NCBI RefSeq assembly: GCF_900129765.1
Contig: NZ_FQWU01000002.1
Location: forward strand, 744,001-808,000
DNA length: 64,000 bases
Direction: 5' to 3'
Origin: Massilia sp. CF038
Lineage (GTDB): Bacteria; Pseudomonadota; Gammaproteobacteria; Burkholderiales; Burkholderiaceae_D
This document shows, one piece after another, positions 33,455 to 42,375 of the stretch; positions within the stretch are counted from its first letter, which is position 1, and each line of letters starts with the position of its first letter. The notes beneath the pieces are model-generated. The model was not told the origin of the DNA, did not search any database, and was given only the letters and a program-made list of their open reading frames with translations. The position numbers and the translations under genes were made by a program.

Positions 33455-35329
33455 TTACAGCGCGCTGATTTTCCCTTCCACCAACGTGCTGCCATTGCCC
33501 AGATTGTCGTAATCGATCACCTGCGCCTTCGATGCGGGATCGTGATGCCAGATCTTCAAACCGAAACGCCCGTTTACTGTCTGCATCAGGAATTGATAGC
33601 CAGCTTTGCCATTGAGCTGGCCGTTACCAGCGTACTGGCCTGCAGCGCCCGCGGGCCGCAGCACGCGACTGCGAAAATTCAAGGTACCAGCCTGAAAATC
33701 GAGCTGACCAGGTAGCGCTGACTGCGCGCGCGGCGCCAGGAACTGGAAGTTTGCCTTGCCGGGGACAAGCTGCCCACCCTTGTGCGGCACTTGCCCGGCA
33801 ATGAAGCCACCGGCGCCCACCGTGGTGCCAGCCCCGTCGTGAACCACCACCTTGCGGCTGACAGCAACGGTGCGGCCCGCAACGTCGCTCACCTGCGCGG
33901 TCACTGTGTAGATCCCTGGCCGGGTATAGACATGCTGACCCGTGCCGTTGCCACCGCCCGGATCAGCGCGCACGGCGCCCGCCTGCGATCCGCTGCCATC
34001 ACCCCACGACCAGGTAAGGTGATGGCTGGCAGTGTTGTCGGCGCTGAAGGCCAGTGTGGCATCGAAGATGGTGCCGGCCTGAACCATGTCGGGGCCATTG
34101 ACCGGACCCAGCGCGGGCGTGCCAGGGCAGCCGCAAACCGGCACCAGCAGTACCAGCCCGGCGTTGGAGGTGGCCACGATGGACCCGTTGTCGGAAATGG
34201 CGATGCCCGCTGACAGCACCAGGCCGGCCGGCGGCTTGCGCAGGCGCTTGTTGAGGTCGATCTTGCCAGTGCGCGCGGTCCACACATAGGCATGGAAATC
34301 GTCGCGCGTGGCTGCACCGCCGACCACCTGCCCTTTGGTATTGGCCGCCACCGCGCTGGAAACATCCCCACCAAACGTGCCCAGATTGATCAGCCCGCTC
34401 TCTCGGGTCCAGGTCATCCCCTTGTTGTAGGCCGTGTCGCTGGCCAGGACGCCGGTGATTTGACCGTTGGCACTCATGCTGTTCATCCAGGCGCCATCGA
34501 AGCCAAGGCTGCCAATGTCGCGCATGCCCTCGGCCCGGGTCCAGATAAAGACCCGCCCATTCGCACTGGCAGGAAAGTAATTGCCCGCCACCTGACCACT
34601 TGCACCCACGGCCACCGGTGCCGAATAGCGGGTGCCCAGTGTGTCAATGTCGACCAGGCCGGTCGCCCGCGTCCATGCGAAGGCGTGATAGTCAAAGGCG
34701 GGCGTCATGGAGGTGCCTGCGATGACACCGGCATCGTTGATGGCCGTGGCTTGGGAAACGCTGTCGGGCCCGCTGGTGAAAGCGCCCAGATCTTCGATCC
34801 CGGTGCTGTACGACCAGCGGTAGGCATGCGCATACTGGAACGCCGGTCCGGTCGAGTACCCAGCCACCACGCCCTTGTTGTTCATTGCCGGTTCCCAGGT
34901 TTCGTTATTGCCGGGTATCGCGCCCAGGTCCAGCATGCCTCGCGCCCGGCTCCAGACGAAGCTGCGCACCAGATGCGCCCCGTTGTACGACTGGCCCGCC
35001 ACCACGCCCGAATTGCTGAGCGCGGTCGGTCGGGCAAAGTCGCCGCCCAGGGTGCCAATGTCCTGAAACCCGGTGCCGTCATAAAAGATGGTACGCGGCG
35101 GCGAATCGCGGTCCGCCGTGATCGAAAAGGCCACCTGCCCGCTGGCATTGATGTACGCGCCCACCGGATCGCCCGGGCCAAGATTGATGACCCGGTAGGT
35201 GGTGCCACTGGCTGCCGCTGGATCGGGGGCGGCCCAGGCACTGTTGCCCAGCGCCAGCGCCGCCAGCATGCCCAGGCAAGCCCGCGTGCCCGCACGACTT
35301 GCCAACGTCCATTGAGATCGATTCGCCAT
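33455..35329 (-). CDS. Secreted HAF-repeat and PKD-domain protein
   Basis: 624 residues. A signal peptide ends NSAWAA. Residues about 45-390 hold seven or more HAF-type repeats (DIGTLGGDFARPTALSNSGVVAGQS and similar), which form a beta-propeller-like fold. A PKD domain follows (about 410-505; FSADNTASHHLTWSWGDGSG, YTRPGIYTVTAQVSD), then a C-terminal beta domain of unknown type. It is probably cell-surface or extracellular and may bind a polymer. AGGAG lies 7 bases before the ATG. It is divergent from the di-haem oxidoreductase gene. Confidence 0.85.
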   Translation of the reverse strand: MANRSQWTLASRAGTRACLGMLAALALGNSAWAAPDPAAASGTTYRVINLGPGDPVGAYINASGQVAFSITADRDSPPRTIFYDGTGFQDIGTLGGDFARPTALSNSGVVAGQSYNGAHLVRSFVWSRARGMLDLGAIPGNNETWEPAMNNKGVVAGYSTGPAFQYAHAYRWSYSTGIEDLGAFTSGPDSVSQATAINDAGVIAGTSMTPAFDYHAFAWTRATGLVDIDTLGTRYSAPVAVGASGQVAGNYFPASANGRVFIWTRAEGMRDIGSLGFDGAWMNSMSANGQITGVLASDTAYNKGMTWTRESGLINLGTFGGDVSSAVAANTKGQVVGGAATRDDFHAYVWTARTGKIDLNKRLRKPPAGLVLSAGIAISDNGSIVATSNAGLVLLVPVCGCPGTPALGPVNGPDMVQAGTIFDATLAFSADNTASHHLTWSWGDGSGSQAGAVRADPGGGNGTGQHVYTRPGIYTVTAQVSDVAGRTVAVSRKVVVHDGAGTTVGAGGFIAGQVPHKGGQLVPGKANFQFLAPRAQSALPGQLDFQAGTLNFRSRVLRPAGAAGQYAGNGQLNGKAGYQFLMQTVNGRFGLKIWHHDPASKAQVIDYDNLGNGSTLVEGKISAL

Positions 35330-35627
35330 TTTTTGCTCCTGTAAAAGTGAGAGGTCAGCCCGGCAAAAACGCTCAGGTCATTGGCAGGCAGACCACCATG
35401 ATCAGGTGGCGTGGGCCGCGCCGGCATGGCCGGGATCAAGCCATTCCACGGTTGGCGAGCACAGTTTTTCATGCATTACGTATGGAAATTGTCGCATTGT
35501 TGGTTTTAATCAACATGGATAATCGTGCAATATTGCAATATTTCTGCTAGAGTGGAACCGCTCCCATGCAGGAAGGGACCGTGCGGCTGCAGTTTTGACA
35601 ACACCACCCCAGCGAAGGCAAATGACC
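35330..35627. promoter_or_regulatory. Divergent promoter region with a 14-bp palindrome
   Basis: The gap between the HAF/PKD gene and the di-haem gene contains the perfect palindrome AATATTGCAATATT (35529-35542), about 85 bases before the di-haem start. It is the only strong symmetrical element seen and may be a shared operator. No clear promoter boxes were found. Confidence 0.4.
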
Positions 35628-38600
35628 ATGGCACAGGCCAGATATTCCCCAACGTTCAAGGCAGGCAGAGCGCACAAACGCAGCTACCTGATCGCCCCGA
35701 TTGTCCTGACATTGCTGCTTGGCGCATGCGGTGGCAGCAGCAACGAGCAAGGACAAAGCAAGCCAGTACTGCTGGCCACCAGCGCCGCTGCGGTGGAAAC
35801 CTTGCTGACACCGGTAGGCGCCAGCGCCACCTCCAGCGAGCGCGGCGACCTGTCCGCCTCGGCGGCGGTCGACAACAATGACGCCACGCGCTGGGGCAGC
35901 GGCTTTTCGGATGATCAGGCCCTGACCATTGACCTGGGCAAATCGCAGAGCATCAACCGGGTCCGCATCAAATGGGAGAACGCGCACGCGCTCCAGTATT
36001 TGCTGCAAACGTCGGAAGACGGTGTCAACTGGACCACCATCAAGACCGTCAACGACAGCAAGGGTGGCACCGAAGACTGGAGCGGCCTCACTGGTCAGGG
36101 ACGCTATCTGCGCATGCAGGGTGTGAAGCGCTCCTCGCAATACGGTTACTCCATATTCGAGATCCAGGCCTGGTCCGGCACCAGCGCCACACCGACGCCA
36201 ACCCCGACCCCGACGCCCACACCAACGCCAACCCCGACGCCCACGCCGACACCCGATCCCACCCAGCCCGGGGTGGGCCTGAAACCGGTCAGCGCAAGCT
36301 CGTCCAAGCTGGAAAACGACGGCATGTCGGCCGCCATGACCATTGACGGCAAACTCAGTACACGCTGGGCCAGCGCCTTTGAAGACAGCGCCTGGATCCA
36401 GTACGACTTCGGCACCAAAACCGCCATCGGCTACATCAAGCTGCAATGGGAGAACGCGTACGGCAAGCAGTACGTGCTGCAAGTGTCGGACGATGGCGTG
36501 AACTGGTCGCAGCTGCGGTACGTGACCAATGGCCACGGCGGCACCGAAGAATTCTTCAACCTCGGCATCAACCACCGCTTTGTGCGCCTGCAGGGCATGA
36601 GCCGCGCCACCCAGTATGGTTACTCGCTGGTGGAAGTGGAATTCAAGTCGCCCGGCAGCGACAACTCCATTCCAAACCTGGCGACCTCGGTCCACCCCTT
36701 CCCCGCCGATGGCAGCGGTCTGACCCCGTTGCCGGCCGCGGCCCAGCCGCTCGAAACGCTGCAATTCACCTTGTCCGATGGGACCCTGGTGACCCGCTTC
36801 GGCGCGCGTGCACTGGCTCGCCATGGCCGCGAACGCGGTGAAGACTGGAATGAAATCGGCTACGGTCCAAATGAAACGATCGATGCCACCACCGGCCTGC
36901 CGGTCGACAAAGGACCGGGCAATTACCTGACCTTTGTGCCGCAGTACTTCAAGAACCGCACCTGGGGTTTCGAGATCATCGATAACAGCCGCGTGGCTGG
37001 CGTAACCAAGCCAACGCTGACGGTGAACCAGTACCCGCTGGTCGACTTCCTGCCAGGTGGCGTGGCCTTCTTCCGGGCCTTCGACCGTCCCGGCGTGACT
37101 GGCTACGGCTGGATGAACCCGGGCGAACTGGTGGACCGCAACGTCACCATCTGCAAACCCGTGCCCTACCCGGTCAACGGCAAGCTCAATAATGCCAGTG
37201 GCATCAATGGCGCCTGCACGCTGCTGGTCAAGAATTACCCTGGTCACGGCGACCTCGATGCAAACGGCTTCCCGAACGGTAAAAACGTCCCGGCACGGCC
37301 GCTGGTGGCAGGCGATATCATCGAAGTGTCGCCCTCCTTCTTCTCGACCAAGGAAGCCATGCTGGCCCGGGGCGACAGTGGCGGCATCCGCTACTACTCG
37401 GCTGAATGGATTTATGTTGTCGGCTCGGGCCTGAAGCCCTGGTACGGCGTGCAGCCGCGTTTGAATTCAGTGCCGCTGCCGGCCGAAACCCTGTCCGGCG
37501 GTCTGGGCTCGGTCTCGTACAACTACACCGACAACGGTCTGTTCATGTTCCAGCAGCCGCACAACAACGTCGGCATGCAGAACGTGCAGCGCTTTGTCGA
37601 AGGCCGCCGCCTGGTGCACACCAATTTTACGACGGGCGACCATAACGAAAACGGCAATGACCGCTACACTGCGGCTGTCGGTCTGCAAGGTCCGCGCTTC
37701 AACCAGAACGCTTGCATCGGCTGCCACGTGAACAACGGCCGCAGTTTCGCGCCAATCGCCCAGAACCAGCTGCTCGACACCATGTCGGTGCGGGTCGCGG
37801 CCAACGGCACGGGCGGCGTGCAATTGCCGCATCCGCGCTATGGCAGCGCTGTGCAAATGAACGCGGCGTCCGCCAGCGGCACGCCGGAAAACTGGGGCAA
37901 CAACGTGCGTGTCGGCGGTTTCGAAACCCGTACCGCCAAACTGGCTGATGGCACGGTGGTCGAACTGCGCAAACCGTCGCTGGCGTTTGACGGACCGGTA
38001 CCAGACGCCTACTCGCTGCGCGCAGCCCAGCCAATGATTGGCGCCGGCCTGCTCGAAGCCATTCCGGAAGCGGACATCCTGGCACGCGTGCGCGCCACGC
38101 CCGACGCGGACGGCGTCAAAGGGACTGCCAACTACGTGTTCGACCCTGAAAGCGGCGCCGTGCGCCTGGGCCGCTTCGGCTGGAAAGCGTCCAAGGCCAG
38201 CTTGCGCCACCAGAGCGCCGCTGCGCTGCTGCTGGACATGGGCGTGACCTCGCGCCTGTACCCGAACCGCGCCTGCGATCTGACGCCAGCCAAGTGCAGC
38301 ACCCTGCCCGCGCAAAAAGGGATTTCGGACGCCGATCTGCAATCGATCACCAACTACCTGGCGCTGGTGGCAGTGCCGGCCCAGCGCAGCATCAGCAGTG
38401 GTTTCCCGAAAGGGGTGGCACCGCTGGACGAACACCGCGTCGATCCACCACAGATCGCCGCTGGCGCACGTATCTTCGCGGCCGCCCGCTGCACCGCCTG
38501 CCATACGGCCGAGATGAAAACCGGCTCGGGCCACTTGTTCGCCGAGCTGCGCGACCAGTCCATCAAACCGTACACGGACCTGCTGCTGCACGACATGGGC

Positions 38601-38858
38601 GCTGATCTGTCGGACAAGCTGGTCGAGGGCCAGGCCAGCGGCAATATGTGGCGCACCGCGCCGCTGTGGGGCATCGGCTATTCCGACAAAGTGATGGGCA
38701 ACGCTGGCAAAGTCGGCTACCTGCACGATGGCCGCGCCCGCACGCTGACCGAAGCGGTCATGTGGCACGGCGGCGAAGCGGCCCGTTCGCGCCAGCGCTT
38801 TGAAGCCTTGTCCAAGGCGGACCGCGAGGCACTGCTGGCCTTCCTGAAGTCGCTGTAA
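35628..38858 (+). CDS. Di-haem oxidoreductase lipoprotein with two discoidin domains
   Basis: 1076 residues. The lipoprotein signal ends LLGACGG (Cys34). Two F5/8-type C (discoidin) domains follow (about 58-183 and 215-345), joined by a Thr-Pro repeat linker (about 187-208). The C-terminal part (about 350-1076) is a di-haem oxidoreductase (DUF1111) with two CxxCH sites: ACIGCH near 696 and CTACH near 955, plus the end GYLHDGRARTLTEAVMWHGGEA. It resembles MauG-like cytochrome peroxidases. The discoidin domains, which often bind sugars or polymers, would hold the redox domain on a surface or substrate. The ATG at 35622 is an alternative start. Confidence 0.88.
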   Translation: MAQARYSPTFKAGRAHKRSYLIAPIVLTLLLGACGGSSNEQGQSKPVLLATSAAAVETLLTPVGASATSSERGDLSASAAVDNNDATRWGSGFSDDQALTIDLGKSQSINRVRIKWENAHALQYLLQTSEDGVNWTTIKTVNDSKGGTEDWSGLTGQGRYLRMQGVKRSSQYGYSIFEIQAWSGTSATPTPTPTPTPTPTPTPTPTPTPDPTQPGVGLKPVSASSSKLENDGMSAAMTIDGKLSTRWASAFEDSAWIQYDFGTKTAIGYIKLQWENAYGKQYVLQVSDDGVNWSQLRYVTNGHGGTEEFFNLGINHRFVRLQGMSRATQYGYSLVEVEFKSPGSDNSIPNLATSVHPFPADGSGLTPLPAAAQPLETLQFTLSDGTLVTRFGARALARHGRERGEDWNEIGYGPNETIDATTGLPVDKGPGNYLTFVPQYFKNRTWGFEIIDNSRVAGVTKPTLTVNQYPLVDFLPGGVAFFRAFDRPGVTGYGWMNPGELVDRNVTICKPVPYPVNGKLNNASGINGACTLLVKNYPGHGDLDANGFPNGKNVPARPLVAGDIIEVSPSFFSTKEAMLARGDSGGIRYYSAEWIYVVGSGLKPWYGVQPRLNSVPLPAETLSGGLGSVSYNYTDNGLFMFQQPHNNVGMQNVQRFVEGRRLVHTNFTTGDHNENGNDRYTAAVGLQGPRFNQNACIGCHVNNGRSFAPIAQNQLLDTMSVRVAANGTGGVQLPHPRYGSAVQMNAASASGTPENWGNNVRVGGFETRTAKLADGTVVELRKPSLAFDGPVPDAYSLRAAQPMIGAGLLEAIPEADILARVRATPDADGVKGTANYVFDPESGAVRLGRFGWKASKASLRHQSAAALLLDMGVTSRLYPNRACDLTPAKCSTLPAQKGISDADLQSITNYLALVAVPAQRSISSGFPKGVAPLDEHRVDPPQIAAGARIFAAARCTACHTAEMKTGSGHLFAELRDQSIKPYTDLLLHDMGADLSDKLVEGQASGNMWRTAPLWGIGYSDKVMGNAGKVGYLHDGRARTLTEAVMWHGGEAARSRQRFEALSKADREALLAFLKSL
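36188..36252 (+). repeat. Thr-Pro-coding tandem repeat
   Basis: A run of ACN-CCN codon pairs encodes about eleven Thr-Pro units between the two discoidin domains. The codons vary (ACG CCA, ACC CCG, ACG CCC), so it is kept as protein rather than expanding freely as DNA. Confidence 0.85.
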
Positions 38859-38873
38859 ACAATCTGCTGTACC

Positions 38874-38899
38874 GGCCGCGCCCCCACCAGGGCGCGGCC
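38874..38899. terminator. GC-rich hairpin after the di-haem gene
   Basis: A 10-bp stem GGCCGCGCCC (38874-38883) with GGGCGCGGCC (38890-38899), loop of 6, 15 bases after the stop. No T-run follows, so termination is plausible but not certain. Confidence 0.6.
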
Positions 38900-38972
38900 A
38901 TGTCAATATCCAGTTCCCTTGCAGTCGATTCCGGTGTTAGCATAACGCTAATTTTTCACCAAGCCTGGTTCG

Positions 38973-40310
38973 ATGCAAACACTGCCTGCCCTGCTCCTCC
39001 TGCTGTCGTTTGCCACCGCGGCCAATGCGGCCGACCCGCCTGCACCGCAAGGCAGCGACGCTGCGCCACGGGCGACGTTCGCGTTCCACAGCGCCTTTCT
39101 GATGAACTTGCATCACTTCCTGTATGACATGGCGGTCCACAAGGACAAGCTGACAGGTCTTGCGTGGCATGCCAAACCCAATCAGAAAGAGATGGCAGCA
39201 CTGCAGAACGCCATCGCGTTTTACCGCGCCCGTTACGCAGACAAGTCCTTGCTGCACGACCCCGCAATGACCGCAATCAAACGCGCGCTGACGCTGGACG
39301 ACGCCATCCGCAGCGCCAGCGGCCGCGGTCTGCCGGCAGAGTTGACGGCCCCCCTCAACCGCGCCGCGCCGGTGTATGCGCGCTGCCTGTGGCCCGCGCA
39401 CGACCGCAGCAACCGCGACTGGATCGCCGCCGTGCGCAAGCTCGACGGCGCATATGGCGCGGCCATCCAGGCAGGCATCGAACGGCACCTGGGCGCCCCT
39501 TTTCCAGTGTCCGCCATTCGTGATGACGTGGTGTTCGACACCGGCACCCGTCAAGGCGCTTACACCGATGACCAAATCGTGATGCCGAGCAGCCGCAGCG
39601 AGTACCAGGACCTGGCAGCGCTGGAAATGCTGTATCACGAGGCCTCGCATACGACCGTGACGGCGGCACTGGAAGCGGCGCTCGATGCGCGCCTGAAGGC
39701 AGCCGGACGCGATCGCGATGCCGACTTGTGGCACGTTGCGCAGTTTTACACCGTGGGCGCGGTCACGCGCGAGGTGCTGGCACAAAGCGCCAGGCTGCCT
39801 TATGTGCCCTACGCTGACAAACGCGGCTTGTATGCTGGTCACTGGGCGCCTTTCATGCCAGCCATTGAAGCGGGCTGGGTGCCGCACATGCAAGGCAAGC
39901 TCGATCTGGCGGCAGCGGCCGACGTGATGGTCAGCAGCCTGCCACCGGCCCGCGCGGAGGAAACCCTGTCTGCCGTCAAAGACGTGGCAAGCAGCTGGCT
40001 GGTGTCAATGGATGGCGGTGACTACGGCAAAAGCTGGGATGAGGCGTCAACGTTCCTGAAGCACGATTTCAGCAGGGAGTACGCGCAATCGACCTTTCAG
40101 TCCCTGCGCGGCCCACTTGGGCAGCTGGTAACGCGCACCTTCCTGTCCGGCGAACTGATCAAGGTGCCGGATGGGGACTGCTTTCATTTGCAGTTCAATT
40201 CCCGCTTTACGAATGAAGAGGCGGTGATCGAAACGGTGGAACTGCTGCGTGAAAAAACCGGCGAATGGAAAGTGTCTTTGTGGGCGCAACGCCCCGCCAA
40301 ACGGAATTAA
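38973..40310 (+). CDS. Secreted HEASH protein with C-terminal DUF4019
   Basis: 445 residues. A signal peptide (about 1-19) ends ANAAD. The large N-terminal domain (about 35-330) has an HExxH-like motif in LYHEASHTTV (H222, E223, H226) and may be a metallopeptidase, but I do not recognise the family. The last 110 residues match DUF4019: VKDVASSWLVSMDGGDYGKSWDEAS, FQSLRGPLGQ and VIETVELLREKTGEWKVSLW. DUF4019 is usually a small stand-alone secreted protein, so this is a fusion. The next gene follows after 22 bases. Confidence 0.72.
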   Translation: MQTLPALLLLLSFATAANAADPPAPQGSDAAPRATFAFHSAFLMNLHHFLYDMAVHKDKLTGLAWHAKPNQKEMAALQNAIAFYRARYADKSLLHDPAMTAIKRALTLDDAIRSASGRGLPAELTAPLNRAAPVYARCLWPAHDRSNRDWIAAVRKLDGAYGAAIQAGIERHLGAPFPVSAIRDDVVFDTGTRQGAYTDDQIVMPSSRSEYQDLAALEMLYHEASHTTVTAALEAALDARLKAAGRDRDADLWHVAQFYTVGAVTREVLAQSARLPYVPYADKRGLYAGHWAPFMPAIEAGWVPHMQGKLDLAAAADVMVSSLPPARAEETLSAVKDVASSWLVSMDGGDYGKSWDEASTFLKHDFSREYAQSTFQSLRGPLGQLVTRTFLSGELIKVPDGDCFHLQFNSRFTNEEAVIETVELLREKTGEWKVSLWAQRPAKRN

Positions 40311-40332
40311 TACACAGAGAAACGGAAGACCA

Positions 40333-40893
40333 ATGAACTGGATGAACAAACTGGCCCTGGCCAGCGCTATTGCGCTGGGCATCTGCGCCAACAGTAGCGC
40401 CGCCGCATGGGAAGGCGAATTTCACTCGCCTTACGAAAAGAAGAATGGCAAAACCGTGTTCTGGGTATTTAAAACCAGCTGCAACGGCGAGGCAGACTGC
40501 ACCATCTCTTCCCGCAGAATGGTCGACGGAAAATACCTGGCGCCAACGGAGTATGAACCGGACACGCCCCCGACGGCGCTGGTACCCGATCCGCAAGTGA
40601 CCAGATCACTGCGCTTCAGCGCAGCGGACGCGAAAGAGTGGGACAAGACGGACAATGGGGGGCGCGACTATTACAACCCAGCGGTCTACCCGCAAATTGG
40701 CGACCCTGCCCACGTGCTTGAATGCCGCGCCGCCGTGGCCGAAATGGTGGCCCTGTGCCGTCTGGACGCGGCGCGCATCGATGTCGGCAAGGGCCAGATG
40801 TCGGAATGGGTGCTGCTGGTGGCCGATATGTCTTCCGGCAGCGGCTGCCCTGGCCATGGCTCGGTCTGCCCTCAATTCCTCGTCAAGAAATAA
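40333..40893 (+). CDS. Secreted Cys-containing hypothetical protein
   Basis: 186 residues. A signal peptide ends NSSAA. The mature part has AWEGEFHSPYEKKNGKTVFWVFKTSCNGEADCTISSRRM and six or more cysteines, including a late CPGHGSVC, so disulphides in the periplasm are likely. No family is recognised. It is probably co-transcribed with the HEASH/DUF4019 gene and ends 2 bases from the convergent membrane-protein gene. Confidence 0.6.
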   Translation: MNWMNKLALASAIALGICANSSAAAWEGEFHSPYEKKNGKTVFWVFKTSCNGEADCTISSRRMVDGKYLAPTEYEPDTPPTALVPDPQVTRSLRFSAADAKEWDKTDNGGRDYYNPAVYPQIGDPAHVLECRAAVAEMVALCRLDAARIDVGKGQMSEWVLLVADMSSGSGCPGHGSVCPQFLVKK

Positions 40894-40895
40894 GA

Positions 40896-41426
40896 TCAGG
40901 CTGCCGCAGAGGCGGGCGTGCCGTCCTTGGCCTGCTGCGGCATGTTGCGAACATACCGCAGATCGCTGGCCAGACGTCCCAGGAGGCACCCATTGAAGAT
41001 GCCCAGCAAGGCGCAGACCAGCGCCACGAACAGGGGGTTCTGGCTCGCCTGGGGCTGCACAGCGAAGACAATGGCTGTCACATACTTGGTCAGAAAAATC
41101 GCCATCATCAATGCAAATGGCAAAAAGCTGCCGCGTACCAGGACAAGCCCTGCCGTGCTGCCGCTGGTCAGCCGCGTGCCGCCGAATTTGAACACCAGAA
41201 CCGTCAGACACGCGGCGCCGGCTGTCCATGCTGCCAGAGGAAGCAGTTCAACGCCGAATCGCGCGACAATGCTCTGCAATGCCAGCGCCAGCATGATGAC
41301 CGGAATGATGAACAGCTTGCCGATGCTAATTTCCCGGTCGCGCATGGCTATCACGCCGCGCAATACCAGGAAAGCAAGAATGGCCCACACGTAGACGGGG
41401 GTGTTGGTCAGGATCTGTTGCAGCAT
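40896..41426 (-). CDS. DUF6622-like integral membrane protein
   Basis: 176 residues with four to five membrane helices (VYVWAILAFLVLRGVIAM, IIPVIMLALALQSIVA, WTAGAACLTVLVF, FALMMAIFLTKYVTAIVF, ALVCALLGIFNGCLLG). The opening MLQQILTNTPVYVWAILAF matches a small membrane family that I recall as DUF6622, but I cannot check. Function unknown. It diverges from the M48-type peptidase gene. Confidence 0.65.
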   Translation of the reverse strand: MLQQILTNTPVYVWAILAFLVLRGVIAMRDREISIGKLFIIPVIMLALALQSIVARFGVELLPLAAWTAGAACLTVLVFKFGGTRLTSGSTAGLVLVRGSFLPFALMMAIFLTKYVTAIVFAVQPQASQNPLFVALVCALLGIFNGCLLGRLASDLRYVRNMPQQAKDGTPASAAA

Positions 41427-41513
41427 GATGGGCTTTCGCAAAAGTGGTGAAGTGCAGCCACTGTGCCAGCAGCGCCCATGTGCCGGAAACGTTTGCGACG
41501 AATTGACGCGCGA

Positions 41514-41550
41514 CGGCGCCAGTTGCAGCGTGCCGGCGCCAACTGCAGCG
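41514..41550. promoter_or_regulatory. Pair of 17-bp direct repeats in a divergent promoter
   Basis: CGGCGCCAGTTGCAGCG (41514-41530) and CGGCGCCAACTGCAGCG (41534-41550) differ at two bases and are spaced by exactly 20 bp, two helical turns. They lie in the 163-bp gap between divergent genes, 40 bases before the peptidase start, and look like a regulator-binding pair. Confidence 0.4.
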
Positions 41551-41589
41551 CTGTTCGGCATGCACAGGCATCGTCCCGCGAGGAGTATG

Positions 41590-42375
41590 ATGGGCAGAAT
41601 GAGCCGGCACCGGATTGCCTTGTTGATTGCTGCATGCCTGATGTTGGCAAGCAGGAGCGCCTGCGCACTCAGCCAGGACGAGGTGGTGGCGGGCGCCGAA
41701 AAGCTCTACCGCACCAGGGTGAGCGAACTGGCGCAGGCGCGCATGCTGGACCAGGACCGGCACTTCCTTGCGCGTGTGCAAGCCATCGTGCAAACGCTGG
41801 CGCGCCAGGCGCAGCGCGATGATCCAGGCGCCCAGGCCATTGCCTGGGAAGTGCATATCAGCAGCGATACCGACGAGAACGCTTCATGCATGGCGGGCGG
41901 GAAGATGTTGCTTGGCCAGCCTTATAGCGAGCGGCTAGGCTTGAACGACGCGGAGCTGGCCATGATCCTGAGCCACGAGATGCAACACGCGATCCTGTTG
42001 CACAATCTGGCGGAATACCAGGAAGCGATCCGCCTGGCGCCCGCCTGGCGCGAACGCCCCTTCTCTGCACTGGAAGACGCGGTCGACAATGACACGCGGC
42101 TCATGACCCAATTGGCCAGCATCAATCTGGAGCAGGAAGTTCAGGCCGACCAGGCCGGCCTGCTGATGGCCTGGCGCGCGGGTTGGCGCGCCAGCCACCT
42201 GGCCGGCTACTACCGCAAGCTGGAGCAAGCCAGTCCCATGAGCCGCACCGGCAGCCCGACCCATCCCGCGCCCCTGCAACGCTGGCGCGCGGCACGGCAG
42301 CTGGCTGCACGCCTGGATGCCGCGCACGACGGCGCACAGGCTAGCGGCGGGCTGCGGGAGGCAAGGCGGGACTGA
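41590..42375 (+). CDS. M48-type metallopeptidase
   Basis: 261 residues. A signal peptide or anchor (about 10-28) ends SRSACA. The peptidase domain has HEMQH in ILSHEMQHAILLH and the third-ligand motif EQEVQADQAGLLMAW, both typical of M48 (BepA/Oma1/HtpX-like) zinc peptidases. In Gram-negatives the secreted members help outer-membrane quality control; here a role is only inferred. The start is uncertain: AGGAG at 41581-41585 best fits the ATG at 41590, with alternatives at 41587 and 41599. Its last 35 bases overlap the 3' end of the convergent membrane-protein gene. Confidence 0.8.
   Translation: MGRMSRHRIALLIAACLMLASRSACALSQDEVVAGAEKLYRTRVSELAQARMLDQDRHFLARVQAIVQTLARQAQRDDPGAQAIAWEVHISSDTDENASCMAGGKMLLGQPYSERLGLNDAELAMILSHEMQHAILLHNLAEYQEAIRLAPAWRERPFSALEDAVDNDTRLMTQLASINLEQEVQADQAGLLMAWRAGWRASHLAGYYRKLEQASPMSRTGSPTHPAPLQRWRAARQLAARLDAAHDGAQASGGLREARRD

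Noticed and set aside
36188-36252. Short tandem repeat considered as CRISPR-like or unstable microsatellite.
   Set aside because: It encodes a Thr-Pro linker with varied codons inside an open frame; no spacers are present.
35547-37247. A 566-codon minus-strand frame across the discoidin domains.
   Set aside because: Antisense shadow of the di-haem gene; no ribosome binding site and no domain.
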